Below are positions 24,920 to 37,865 of a stretch of DNA of 64,000 bases, in pieces. The notes under the pieces were generated by a model. It searched no databases, was not told the DNA's origin, and worked only from the letters and a program-made list of their open reading frames with translations. How positions within the stretch are numbered: position 1 is the stretch's first letter; every line of letters begins with the position of its first letter. The DNA is taken from the NCBI GenBank assembly GCA_963169105.1, contig OY720636.1, positions 104,656,539 through 104,720,538 on the forward strand. Reading direction: 5' to 3'. Source of the DNA: Ceriagrion tenellum (Eukaryota > Arthropoda > Insecta > Odonata > Coenagrionidae). The position numbers and the translations under genes were made by a program.

Positions 24920-27900
24920 TAGCATGAAAAGTGTTGTGTTGGTGATTTGATCTTGGTGTCCATTTCAATATTGCTTTGACATTCCCGTGGATACACCACT
25001 AAAACAGTGTGCCTTTTGTTCTTTGTTTGCGTACTTAATCTATTTTTTTTCTGGAAGTTCGTTTTTGTGACTTCTTTCATATCTCTACTTTGGCATGTGG
25101 AAACATAGCTAATAGAATTGAAATCTGAAATCGCATTGAATAAAAAAATGCTCATCATTCATCAACTCGACTGAGGCTCACTCTTGATGTCATTCGTAAT
25201 AGGTAATAGTAAAAATATTAATAGGACACTTGTCGACTGTTAAACGTTGTCCAATATGAACAATGGGAAAGGGAGGAAAATTCCCTAATGGGAAAAACAG
25301 CCCTGATTTAGGGCTAAATTTCTTCAAGAAAATAATGGAAGAAAGTAATCGATTATTATCATTCATGACCTAATGAACGACGAAAAACTTCAAACTATTT
25401 GGTGTCGGTGAATATCCTACGTAAGAAAAGTGGCTAATATATTTAATCCAATTCATTATAATAATTATGAAGAAGATACGAGTGCTAAGAAAGGCAATGA
25501 TAAAAAAATGCCTTAGAGTTTGTACTTCGCATGATCCACCAGAGCTCGGACGTGAATTATGATAATGTAATATTTTCTCCTGCAGTGCTTGTTGCTATCC
25601 AATGAAGCATTCTTGACGGTTAATTATTCACTCACTGCGTGTATGAAGAAGAGTCTTACTCGTATGGTTTGATTCTCTTTAGAAAGATTTCTATTTGTCT
25701 TTCACTAGTATCTTTTAGCCTTGTTTCCGTCATTACATTTTTAGGACGTATCTCTGAGTTGGAGTAGTTGGTCTACTTACTTATCAAGGGAAGCGGCATT
25801 GTATTCGACTCTTTTCCACCGGTCAGTGGTATCGTCGACCCAGTTTCGTTGCGGGGATGACCTTGCCGATGCTATTGGTGCAGTAGTGTTGGTATGTGTG
25901 ACCTTTTATTTTTTCGGCGGTGGGCGCTTGACCACTCGTGTTTTAGCGGATTATTATCGGCGTGGTCACCGAAATGTTGAGGTGGTGGACGTATTCGTCC
26001 GGAAACCTTCGCCTGTCCGTTCCTGTTGTCATTCTCCTGCCCACCCAGAACTGGTCCCTTTAGATGCATCTGAAGGTTGTTCGGTCTCCCATCGAGTTCT
26101 TGTATTCATTTTCTTTTGTTTCGTTCTTTCGCTTGGGACTGTTCCTTGGAGATACGATGTTTTCTGCCGCGTTTATTGGGCAGGGAAACTGCCATTGCGC
26201 CAGTCGTCTGTGGTAAGCTTATTTCGATGACTAGTGGGTTTTTTCAGTCGATAACATTTCTTTCTCACAAGGCTAAAGAAACTCTTAGTGAATGCCCCAC
26301 ACAGATTTGTCATTCCATACATGTTCTCGATGACCCTGGCGATTTCTCTTTCTACTGGGTAGTTTCGTACACAGGTGCGTTTGCCTTATTTAACATAATT
26401 TTTTTAATTTAAATTAATTATGCAAAAGCAATGTCCTCAATTTTAAGTAACTCGTGCAGTTTATGCCCGTTCAATTTGTTTTCAGTCATGGCGTCATTGT
26501 TTCACTCTCATTTCTGAAATTTGTTGTGAAATTTTGCCAATCTTTACGATTTTTGTGGGAAATTTTATTTGAAAGCATAAAATTAGGCCCTGTGTTGTTG
26601 AAAGATGTTAAAAGATATGATCGGTAATTGTTATCTATGAATGGATTGGGTCGTTGTTTGCGTGGGATGTGTTCTTTTTTGTCTCTCTCTTCCAACAACT
26701 GTGTAGAAGTCGCAGTCCTAAACACATTGCGCCGAAATTCCCTCTTCGTGATAAACACCTCGATGTCATGGTGCTGGTTTCTCGCGAAATTGATCGTTTT
26801 TTTATATCTAATTAAGGAAAATGAAAGTAAATCATATAAACTGAAATTTATATTGAAACTGGGATAATTTGGAGTTCAATCACATTAGTATTGAAACATT
26901 GAAAGGAGTTCATAACAAGTGTAATACTCTAATAATCATGGTTTTCGACTTTGTTGCCGTATACTTCTCTGATTTCGTGTATAAATGTTGAATTACTTAT
27001 CCATACGAGTGGAAAATTTCCGCTCCGGGTGCACTCTATCCTTATACCTGTATCTAATATGTTTGAAGTCTATAGAGACAGTACGTATTGTGTGACTTCG
27101 ATATTTTTTTGGATGTCGGTAAACGACCATTCATGAGCTGCCGTTTATGGAGTCGACGACTCCGTTGCTGAAGTAATATTTGTACCGTGTTCCGACTACT
27201 AACTTAGGCTACCTTAACACTCTTGTTTCCACGTCTGTACACGTTCTATTCAGCTGCCCACCCCCTCCTCTGCTGCAATTGGCGGTGGGAATCCCCTTGA
27301 ACTAAATAATGCGGGGAGGTGACACGCTGAGCTCATATTCAACCGCCGTTGTCTCGCGGTCGCCATCCGGCACCTGTGTCTCGCAACTAAATGTCTAGGC
27401 CTCGCAGAAAGATGATACCATCTTCGGAAATAGGTTTAATTGATATCTATCCGAGTTGCGGCAATCCTACTTGCAGTGTAATGGGTGTGCCCTCTAGTCT
27501 CCGCTCTCTTGATTCTTGATACGGATTGTGTGGATTGCCGGATACCATTTTTACTTGCCCTTATTCAGAGAGAGATATTCTTCTCGAAAATAAAACTATT
27601 TCGATCGAATGGCCAGATTTCGAACCCGGATATCCTAGTTTCCTGCCTGTTGTGTTTGTCAGTTCGGCCCCAAGCATCGTAGTTCAACGAAAATTCCAAC
27701 TAGTGCGCAAAGATTCTGGTCCGAATCTTGGCTGGGTCGAATGATATTTTTATCATGTTTTAGACTCATCGTACACTCGTGGGGGAAATCACTATTCCTT
27801 GGGGAATTTCGCAGAATTGCCCAACGAATAAACTCTTTTTAAGAAAATATGAAGTTCAGCCGTTATAAACATTTTCCTAGCAGGTTGCCTGCGAATACTC

Positions 27901-29985
27901 ACCTGTCATCGTAGTTGGCAAAGTAAACTGTCCGCAAAGAAGCAGGTTATGGGAAACTATAATAATGGAAATCGGCAGAAAGTGATAATTATGATTCATA
28001 GCCATAGTATATATATATATAGCCTTTGGAATGCCGGCGGCTTACCTCCATATTTAGCCTACTAATCAATTGTTTCTAGCTTTTTATGCTTCTTACATAC
28101 ATTTTTACTCGGAGGTTTTACTGTAAGGATAATGTAATGCGTAATGGGCATTAACTCTTACATTGCGTTTTTATAATCTACTATTTTATAATCACCATTC
28201 TGCCTACAGTTCTTTGAAGAAGTATCATGTAAAATGGCCGTATTGACGGCTTCTAGTCCTTTGCGGAAATTTCACAGGTGCATTGAAGTGTGGGAATTCT
28301 GTATTGTGTTCGCTGCAGTAGTTGTTTGCATTCGATCGTGAGCTCCTCTCCCCTGTTCGGTATTTTTCAAGTCATCCAATGACTCGGCGCTCTGAAGCGG
28401 GCACTTCGTCGACCTAGGTGCACCAAGCGATGCTGTCATTCTGGCGGATCTGAGAAGCCTTCGTAAGTTTCAAGTACGTGTACTTGGCCTGCGCATCACC
28501 TTTCCGTTAACTTCCGCTTTCTTCATTCTGTGCGTCCACTCTCCTCGACCATGGATACCCTTCTTGCTGTTTTGCCATTGTGTAAATATTTCAGTTTGGT
28601 TTTACAGGTAAGGGTTACATAAGGTTAAACCTAGGCGCGGTAATGCTATATGACAATCTAAGTTATCTGGAAAACCTATTTTGCTGGCCAAAGTTCAGGT
28701 AAAATATTTAATTTGAACCAGTTACAAGTAGACCAAGATGATCATCGGGAAATGGTGAAACCATATAGATTTATTAGTAGGGGTAATGTAATCGCGTGAA
28801 AACAATCAGGGTGGCGCTATGTTGATAATGGCGATTCTCTTGAAAATGTGTCATAAGGAAATTAGTAAAAATATTTTTACTGAAAAAATTTCTAAATTAA
28901 GATGAAAATGAAAAATTTTATCAACCCTTTTTTCTAGCGAAGTTATAAGGAATGATGGATGTCTTCGTATAGACTCTGATCGACCCGGGTTTAATTTGTA
29001 AAGTAGGTACTTGAAAGCTTGAGTTTGAGGTAAATCCTTACTAATATATAAAAATATAAAGGTTTCTATCTGTCGCTCCATTACGCATAAACTGCTGGAC
29101 CGATTGAGCTGAAATTTGGCATGTAGATAGAAGATATATCTGGTTGTAACATATGCTATATTTAAAAGCCCGCAGGGCCCCCGAAAGCCCCCATGGTGGC
29201 CCATGCTAAACATTGGGTTCGGAGCAGTGGTTTCATTTTTTGTTATTTAAAAGTGGTTTCACTCGACATAGAGGGCTGGGATTTATTTTATCGGATGGCT
29301 GAATAAATTTTGTTTCTAATTCTTTCAATCGATTTTATTTTGCACTTCGTATTTATCTAAAAATATTTTTTTTAGCTGAAGAATCGCACATTTTTCTCTG
29401 AAATCAACAATAGCATCTTTCTTGACAACCAGAGATTTGCTTTTCAAAGGATATTCACGCCTGTAAAATTTAAATATAACATTTTCCTGCAGGCCCATGA
29501 TAGCATGCGGAAAGAAAATCTCTATAAGAAGGGTCTAGAGTCCCAAGGACCTCAATATAGATTGCTTCGAAGGGTAATCGATGACTTCAGTTCATATTTA
29601 TAAGGATAATATTCAATGTCAACGGCCAGCGTATCTACTACAACGAACACAATTTACAAGATAGGTTAGGAACTCCTCAAATGACCATGCTGACAGTATT
29701 ATTCAAGCTTTGTGGTTTAATAGAAAATAAGTTCAATGTTTTTCACAGCCATTGTATTTCATTGGGTACCTTCCGCTAGTAAATTATAATTTCCTCACTT
29801 GAAGTGATTTATTTCGATTAGTGGGTTACCCGATTTTTAAGTCCTATTGGAAGCATGAAATTACGTAACCAGCCGACTTGGAATGTGAAGAAAACTCGCC
29901 CTGCGATAATTACTCTAGTCATTGATGAGCGTTTTTCTCTCTCATTCTCTGTCGAAGCATGATTTTTCAACTCGTATACGCTCTG
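24920..29985. other. No supported gene; repeat remnants
   Basis: Mostly AT-rich. A TA dinucleotide run lies near 28,007-28,020. A tRNA-like stretch with box-B-like GGTCCGAATCTTGG sits near 27,718. The 25,900-26,060 stretch (GCGGTGGGCGCTTGACC onward) is GC-rich with no identified product. A dispersed-element signature at 29,040-29,220 is listed separately. Confidence 0.35.
29040..29220 (+). repeat. Dispersed repeat with 'CTGGACCGATTGAGCTGAAA' core
   Basis: The sequence starts CTAATATATAAAAATATAAAGG and carries the core CTGGACCGATTGAGCTG and AAATTTGGCATGTAGAT. Similar words recur in repeats of many arthropod genomes, often attributed to non-autonomous Helitron-like elements. Assignment to that class is from memory and not demonstrated here. 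Both ends are uncertain. Confidence 0.35.
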
Positions 29986-29989
29986 CCTA

Positions 29990-30245
29990 ATGGTAGTTTC
30001 GTAAGTGCTCGCCGACCGGGTTTTGATGCGCGAGGTCTCCCGTCGGGCCAAAGACGAAGAACCCGAGAACCGCTCACGAAAGAGATTGGAGTGTACACAT
30101 ACGAGCAGAAGGTGCATGTGGGCGGATGTGGTCGGCCGCCCGGTAGGAGGCTCTGGGTGTAGCCGGAGCGTGGCCGGCTGGCTCGTATCTGCACGCCGGC
30201 GAAAGACGGGAGTCGCGAATTTCGTTCCGGCGGTATTCGTTAAAT
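29990..30245. promoter_or_regulatory. CpG-rich block, function unknown
   Basis: About 250 bp are unusually rich in CG dinucleotides (for example CGGCCGCCCGG near 30,135 and CGCCGGCG near 30,195) and are open in several frames on both strands. Open frames in all directions are an effect of high GC. No domain was recognised. A promoter-associated CpG block upstream of the exon series is possible. Confidence 0.2.
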
Positions 30246-30249
30246 GAAA

Positions 30250-32640
30250 CTAATTTTATATTTTCCTTACTCATGTTACGTATAAAAACACCCCCGCGCT
30301 CTGTCAACGTCAATAGCATCGTAAATTTCAGCGATTTTTCTAAAAAAAATAATTTTATAAATTACACAGGTTTGGATGCGAGAGTAGTTGAAACATTGAT
30401 TGGTGATGGTCTCTTCTTCCTCCCAAAAATGTCATTTTTGTGAAAGACAGATGTAAACGTTTTTCGGAAATATAAGATAAAAGTGCTAACCCGTCTTATA
30501 CTTAAGTAGAGTTTTTTCGTGTTACATATTTCTATTTTTGGGGTCAAAATGCGTTGGTTCGATAGAAATAGTGCTGCCGTAGGTTCAGATGGCTTGAAGA
30601 GCTTTCATTCAACAAATGGCTGTCCTTTAATCTACGATTATCGTCTCATGCCTCCGCAGCGAGTGAATTTACTCGAGTTACCGAGGCTGCTTCGAACTGT
30701 GCATTCTGGTATCTAAAAGTGGGAGTGGGGCGGAGAGTTCGAGTGTATTGGTTGGCTGGTCTCGGGCCGTTCGAGACGGGGGGAGGGTTCTGGGTGGGAG
30801 GACTGGGCGGGGGAATCGTGACATGTGATTTTAGGCACGCTTTGCGATCAGTCACGCGCGGAACCAGTGTTTCGCAACCCATCTCGTTTTTTGGATCGAG
30901 TTTTTTTTTATATTCCACTGCGGCACGCCATCCAGAGGGAGGCCTTTCACTCCCTACCTGTGTACCTTCGACCCCGCCCCTTTCCTCCTCCCCCCTACGA
31001 ACCGCGTCTTTTCTTATACGCCCCCACCGCCTATCTCCTCTCCTCTGTTTCTTCAACCCTTGCCTCTTCTCCCGTTCTCACCCCGTTCACCCTCATAATG
31101 CCAGCTTCTACATTTCCCATTCCATTTTTCCATTGGTTTTACCCACACAGGCCATCGTCTCATCAAGGTCTTTATTTTCTGGCTCCTGCTACAAATAATT
31201 ATCATTTTTTCAAGTCATACAGGTATGCATGTTGATGTGTGTACCTGTATGTCGATTACTGATGCTGTGACGGTTGACTTAAATATATATTGCACTTCTA
31301 TCTCTGGCATTCATCATCTCGTTGCAGTGCTTTTGGTCTTATTAGTCATTCATTGCTCAGCCTCTCTCCAAGAAATATTTACCGTGAGCCTTAAGTGATA
31401 GGTTTGTTTTATTCTTCTTCATGCAAATATACACCCGCATTGTGCCCGTTAAGTCGCCCCAAGATCCTGTATTAGTGGGTGAACTACAGCTGAACATTCT
31501 TGCATCACGTTTTGTTGGAAGTCGTGGGAACTATGTTGCAGTGAACGTGTTTTAATCTGTGAAAGAAGTTCACTTTTCATTTGAAATGTTAGAATTTCTA
31601 GGATTGAACCACTCGTGAAAGACATACCGTTACTTATATTTTTAAAAACATGAGAACAAAAAGTTTAAGACTATCTAACCAACTCACTGACCACCTAATC
31701 TTTATCGTCTTAATGGCTCCTTTTACGGCCCATGATTAGCCTCAGTAAATTTGGCGCTGAAAATATATCAGTTCGGCCGTAGAGTTACTAAGTATAATAG
31801 TATGTATAGGTACGTAGTTCTTTTTGTCGTATTCAGAAAAAAAGATCGGCTCCGGTCGAAAAGGTTCAATTTTAACTTTCTTTCTTACTGTCTAATTTTG
31901 ATTATTTACCAAATTTTTGGCTGTAAGTTTATGATGAAAATGATCTTTTCAAAGGAAAAGGTAACTTTTGCATCGGCTAAACTCATCCTTTTCAGTGAGG
32001 GAAAAAACTTCATACCGCTGCAGACAGTCAAGTTTCTTTTGGAAATTCTATTTGCAAATGTTTTAAAGTAAATTAAAAGTTATCCGATGCAAATCGAATG
32101 TAGTGTTTGTATTTTAAAATATCAATGCGAATCATTTATCGCTTATGTTTATTTTTCATGATTCGCAACATTACCTATTTTGTGACGGTGTCATGTTACG
32201 ACCCTTTACAACTCTTACCGTATTTCTACGTTTACATTTTTTGTCTTTTCAAGTGATTATTTTCTTTCCCCGGTTGCTAAAGCTGTTTTCCAATTTTTTT
32301 ATCGCATCGATTGCTGATGCTTCTCTGGTGTCCCGTTCCTTTCTCCGGCAGTCCCCAACGTTATCTCGGATTATATTGGCTGGATTGGTCATTACTCAAA
32401 GTCTCGCTGCACGAAATATTTATCGTGCACCGTTAGGGACGAGCATGCTCATTCCTCTTCGTGCAAATGGAATGCTTGACCGCAATTCTTCCAAGACCGT
32501 TTCGGAAAATCGAAAAAATAGGCTGATACCACCGCTACAACCATTGTAACGGAACTTACCGTGTCACCCCCAAAGCGTTTTGTGGTAATCAAAGACTTCT
32601 CGATCTTTGAGGTTTGACATATGTCCTATTAATGATGCTA
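30250..32640. other. No supported gene; pyrimidine-rich stretch 30.9-31.1 kb
   Basis: The 30,720-31,120 stretch is GC-rich and strongly pyrimidine-biased on the plus strand in its second half (CTCCTCCCCCCTACG). Frames on both strands are open for up to 159 codons but have biased composition and no recognisable domain. The rest is AT-rich. Confidence 0.35.
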
Positions 32641-32689
32641 AGGTAATTCCTATGTGTGGAATTCTTCAGATTGTTATGTCGTTGATTTC

Positions 32690-32896
32690 TACGTCTACGT
32701 AATACCCTGCGAGCCACCACGAGGGTGGCACTATTGACATGCAATTAGGATATTTTATGGAGACATGCTAGATAATAGGGTCACATGCAGCTAGATGGTT
32801 AGTATCTACATAACAAGAAAGGGATTATTGATTGTTATTACATGCATCATGCACTACAGACTACTCTAACTATATTTCACCTACCTATCCCTTTGC
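32690..32896 (+). repeat. Dispersed repeat, copy 1 (internally deleted)
   Basis: This stretch matches the repeat at 63,771-64,000 over its whole visible length, starting ACGTCTACGTAATACCCTGC and running to CCTATCCCTTTGC. It lacks about 32 bp present in the other copy right after GAGCCACCACGAGGGT. Open frames near 32,832 belong to or overlap this repeat and are not genes. Confidence 0.75.
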
Positions 32897-33969
32897 TACG
32901 CTGCCTATTGTTCTCTCTTATTGTACGCGGAAAAAATTACATTTTAAATCTATTGGTACGACAATCTATCTCTGTAATCTTGTTAATATGATCAAACCTA
33001 TCATAATACGCAGGGGTTCTCAATATATATCTAACGTCATCTGTGACTCGTTTTTTAGAATTTTCTACGTTAGAAAGGAAAAGAAGCTCAACGCTCGCAA
33101 ATCACTGTAAACGATTTTAAAACACCAAACAAGATTTTCTAGTAGCTCTTTAAACGACTCGTATACTCATAGACTCGGACTGAATAGAAACATTTTTCGA
33201 TGCAAGGATTCATTTTTCAGCGGGAGATTTTTTAAAAATTTGTGCTCGACTTTTCTTGATTAAATAATGCAAATGATACGGTGCATTTATGAACAGATAG
33301 CTATTTTTTCTACCGTGGTAAATTGTCTCCGGATTGTTTTTGAGTTAATTTTTGCATTGTCCAACAATTTTTAAATCAGAACTACAAGATACTCCTTGAT
33401 TTCAACAGAATTCTGCGAATTGAAGTAATATAAAGCGACGAATGACTTTGGTTTAGTTTTAGATTCAAGGGAAGCGATGATTCGTATTCTTACAATTCTA
33501 TAATAATTATTCATAATGTTAGAAACCTAGAATTTTGAAACTGTTAATAGGCTTTGATTATTGTAGTAGCCCGGCGGCGAGACTGATGGGCTATTGACTT
33601 AACGTTCCTACTTTCATTCCGGCTGACGCCCCTGGGCCCTTCCATTTCTACGATAATGGTGTGACATTCTCGCGAACGACGAGAAGTAATGATAATGGTG
33701 TGATAATTTTCCGTGTTTGATATTCAGCGGAATCGATCGGTAGTACCTCACACATTATGGAAGAATTCCACGAGTTGCTGTGCTATCGCGTACTCCGTGA
33801 GTTCAGACCCTACCGTACAAAACTGCCCTAATATTACATTTGTTGTTATTTTTCGTGTGTCATAAAAATAATTTGTTTAAATTTCGAAGAACTCTATTTG
33901 AACCAAATCTAATACACTTGGAATTTGTCTAGTTATCTAATTCGAAAGATTTCGGATCAGCCGCAGATA

Positions 33970-34325
33970 CGGATAGTTTAACAGATAAGAATAGAGGCCT
34001 TCAAGAACCGGTGCTGGTGACGGATGCTGAATATTAAATGGACAGATATAATGAAGAATATAGAATTGTATAGGAGAGCTGGAGAAGAAAGGTGAATATG
34101 GAGCGGAGTGAGCCAAGGAATTGATTAGTGGATTGGACACCCTGTGAGACAGTGCATTTTACTGGAACGTAACCGAGAAATAGAGTGGAGAAGATTCCAC
34201 TGGGTTGACCTTGGGATAAAAAAATGGTATGTAAAGAGGGGGATATGCTAGAGAAGAAATAACAGGATGCAGTAGAGTTGGCAGTGAATGGGGCAAGAAT
34301 TGGAGTGCTACTATTAACCAATCTT
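33970..34325 (+). mobile_element. LINE fragment, 3' part of reverse-transcriptase ORF
   Basis: The plus strand reads IEAFKNRCW then RMLNIKWTDIMKNIEL, matching the LEAFExxCWRRMLxIxWTDxVxNEEV motif of LINE reverse-transcriptase C termini. The remaining 230 bp are in shifting frames and continue the same kind of sequence. The long minus-strand frames here are shadows of this dead element. Confidence 0.6.
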
Positions 34326-34329
34326 AAGA

Positions 34330-37300
34330 TTGTAACGGTGACCAGTTGTTGATTAAAACTGTCACCTACTGTGAAGAATCCTTTTGCTGCCTTTCAAATC
34401 TAATGAATTATTCTCAAGCTTCACGTTGTGAAATACGTATTATTGTTTTCATTTGAAAAGAAAAATTTCCACTAGTAAATATCCACACTTTATTTTTCCG
34501 ACCTTGCTTTAAACGAGTAACCTTAATTTTAAGACCTGGGCATGATAATTGCCCATTGTAACCTGGGTCGGTAAAATATAAAAGTGTGGGCAAATGTCAA
34601 GTGAGATTTTTAAAAAAATTACGTATGAGTTGCTAATCGAATGAAGACGTTGTCGTCAAAAGGAAATCGAATCGGCGCTGGCCTCGGGCGAGTTCCGTGC
34701 GAAACCTCATCTTCGACCCCCTCATCCTCTTCCCGTGTGTAATCATACAACCTTTCGCTAGAATATGGCGAGAGGAGCTTTTAGTAGTGGCCGTGACCTT
34801 TGTTCTCGTCACTGTGAAGGCATGCGGGACCCTCCCTGCCCCTCTCTTTCTCTCTTTCTTTCTCTGCCGCGGGTCACATCTCCGCCCCACTCAATTCGTC
34901 TCGGGTCTATAATTTATCCCTCCGCTGGTGCATGCGTGGTGCGAGCGTGCGTGATATGTAGTGACCCTGGGATTTAAACTCCTTGCTTTCGAACCTCGTG
35001 AGAGTCTGTAATATCTCGGTCGTATTGCCATTTGCGCGTTTTCTGTGATCCATGTTGAATATTGACTTCGGTCATTGTTACAAGTGGTTGAGACGGGCGT
35101 TTGAGCCCAACTCAGAGGAAGAGTGGTTTCTCGTAGCGTTGATTTATTGAAGATGGAACTCATCTATTTCAGGACACTATAATTAACATAAAATTTCGTA
35201 TGTTACTTAGTTACACGTCACCTGTATTCTTGTTGGACAACGGCTTCTTTGGGGGTATCGCAATATGAGGTACTCGGGCATGATTTCGTGTTAAGTAGTT
35301 CGTCTTAATTTGACATCCAAGGCGACGAACGTTACAATTGACAATCTTATTGTTATCACTGCGCTCGACGTTAAACAAGGTTCTCCATCCCCGAGCACAA
35401 GACTCAATTTGCTTGAAAAAGTTGATAGCACATGCTGAAAGTGGGTAGAGGATATTATCTTTTCTTCACCAGACGACTGCAGAATATGCAGAAGTGAAAA
35501 AATCAGGGTTGTATTCTGTCGAGCGCTCCAGAAATTTCCCATTATTGTTGAAATGCTTTTTCAAAACGTTTCATGTGTAGCAATAATAATATATTTGCTT
35601 TTACTGGAACGCATTTTCGCTTTCTGGATAAAGGTGCTGTTGATATTTCCAAGCGAAGTGGCTTCCTCCTACTTAATGTTTTCCTACATGCTCTTGGCTT
35701 TCCCTGTGTCCCCTCGGACGGATTAATTGTATGAATGAATTAACCGTTAACGCTTTCCGACCGGTTCATTACAAATGGAATCTTCGAGTTCTTCGGTGCC
35801 ATACAAGATTTCATGTGAGTTGTAATTCAAATTGTCGTCTTACGTCCTAACGTAGGGTAAATGTTATTTTTTCCAAAAAGTGTTTATGTTTTGCTCTCTT
35901 ACATCTGAAACCACTCGGGTTACTGCCAAGCAATATACTGATGAAATACTCGGGTTCTTGCCAAGCAAATTAGGTCTGAAAGGGTTAAAATATTAATATT
36001 TGATGGTTTGCATATTTTTGTGTGCTAATCATGTCCATTAAAATGTCAGAAGTATTTGGTAACATGACCTTTCGCCATACGTAGTTAACGGTATTTCATG
36101 AAGCGTTGGGATGATTAACCGAGGGTCGAGTGACTTTCAGGAGAGGTAGAAAATGTCGCGCGCCTCGTGACATTCCCTATTTCCCTCCGGCTCGCGTGGA
36201 CTAGATCGCATGAATTGAAGCTAGTCCCCTTCCCTAGCGAGTTACATGGCCAATGAACTTTATGCTAGAATGCCGATGGAGACGCGAGCGGCGACTCTAA
36301 TCAAAATAGGGTTGTCAGAGTCACAAGCGGCAAAAGTTTTGAGAAGGCTGGTGAATGACCTGGGATAGGACTGTAAATGGATGACGCTTGAAGAATGGGA
36401 TTTTGAATGCGTTCATTTCATGAATCAGGTTTGATTCTCGTGACATTCGTGACCGTAGGAATAACGTGCTAAGGTCGAGGAGTGATCTTAGACTAATTTT
36501 GCAATTGAAAGTGACTTAAGATTCATTCTCGAGAGAAGAGTTGGTGTAGAGAATTTGAAACTTGCTAGGTAAAATTATTCGTGTGTCCTTCCTCCCTCCG
36601 ACGTTAGAAGTAATCGAATTTTGTACGATTATTTCAACCAGGAGATGTATGAAATTCATTCGATACATCTAAAAATGTGAAGTTCTGTTACTTGACAATA
36701 CTACATCGTATCGTTTGCGAATGAATCTTATGTTTTCAGATCGCTAACATTCGATGCACGGTGGTTCCTCTTTCTTAGGTTTATCATCTTCACACTGCAA
36801 GTCCCGATTGTGGAAAATTTTTCTGTGGGACACGTACTTTCGTAGAGTAAGGAGATTGTGGAAAAAAACACGCCAAGATTTTTTTCCGTTGTAGCGGTTG
36901 AGACTTAAGTGCATGAATTTGCAGTTTGCAATCATGGATGGTAAAATAAAATTACTTAGCAGCCAGATATTTTGTTTTTAGTAATTTTTATCAACATTAT
37001 GAAAAGAATTTTTTTGTTAGAATTTCTTCGTAAGATTCATTTGGAAAGATAAACGTTTTTACCGTTTAGGAAAATGGTTTTGCGACTTTTAATTTCCGTC
37101 GCGATTTTTTGTTACCTAAACACATCCAAAAAAATTATCAAAGTGTACAATTTATGTAAACAAGTTGTAATCTTTTTCCGTAAATTTACCGTTAACTCTA
37201 GCCTTTAATTATTCGTGTAACTTGTCAATTATAATTCCTCAACCCTATGACCTCTGCAGCTTGTTTTTTTTTCGTTTTCAAAACCTCTATCACGAGTCTA

Positions 37301-37440
37301 GATAGCGGAGGAACACTAAGCGTTCAGAAGTCAAAGCCCTTCGTGGGTTACTCAGCTTCTGCGTCACTCATAGATGGATTGGGAGTTGATTGGTTTAAGC
37401 GAGACATTTTCCACTAAATAAGCCCCTTTTTTCTTCATCG
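34330..37440. other. No supported gene; upstream flank of exon 1
   Basis: AT-rich DNA with a modest GC-rich patch at 34,670-34,970. A short imperfect direct repeat (ACTCGGGTTxxTGCCAAGCAA) occurs at about 35,912 and 35,947. No exon with a clear acceptor was found immediately upstream of 37,444. Confidence 0.35.
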
Positions 37441-37443
37441 CAG

Positions 37444-37865
37444 GAGAGGGGTGCAGGGGACCACTCCCCCGTTTCCAGCGACGGTGAAGGAGGCGGGTGC
37501 CAGAGGAGGGCGGGGGCAGACGGGGGCTACGGCGGATTGTCCGACGGCTGCCTCGAGGATCGCCGGAGGTCCTTCGGGTCGAGGAGGGGTCGATTGGGCC
37601 ACGGGGGCGGGCCGCTCGTGAAGAAGCCGCGGCTGGGAGAGGGGCAGGAGGAGGCCGTGGTGAGGGACGCCGAGGAGGAAGAAGGGAACGGTGGAGGCGG
37701 AGGCCCCCACGGGACCGAGGAGTGCCCCCTGGTGATGGAGGCGACCAGCTCCGAATCACTGAACCGCAGCATCCCCGACTCTGCTCCATCATTCGCATCA
37801 TCTGCCGTGCACGCCTCGACACTACACAACGGTGGCATCATGAGGGAGTCGGCTTATTTGGAGAG
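37444..37865 (+). CDS. Exon 1 of the segment (GC-rich, Gly/Glu-rich)
   Basis: The acceptor is the AG at 37442-37443 after a T-rich tract (TTTTTTCTTCATCG). The frame is read from the first base, so the incoming phase would be 0. It encodes 140 codons plus two bases. The peptide begins ERGAGDHSPVSSDGEG, contains a basic VKKPRL patch (possible nuclear-localisation-like signal), an acidic DAEEEEG run, a Gly-rich stretch, and ends SAYLER. The donor is GT at 37866; the last two bases (AG) pair with the first base of the next exon to make an Arg codon. The exon is far richer in G+C than its flanking introns. A continuous reading frame runs past the donor to 37947, but the fit with the next exon argues for splicing. 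Confidence 0.8.

Noticed and set aside
25799..26230. 143-codon plus-strand frame
   Set aside because: Although GC-rich in part (VLADYYRRGHRNVEVVDVF), it has no recognised domain, poor start context and no splice support.
30646..31235. Open frames of 136-159 codons on both strands
   Set aside because: Pyrimidine/purine-biased composition explains the lack of stops; no conserved motif or matching splice sites.
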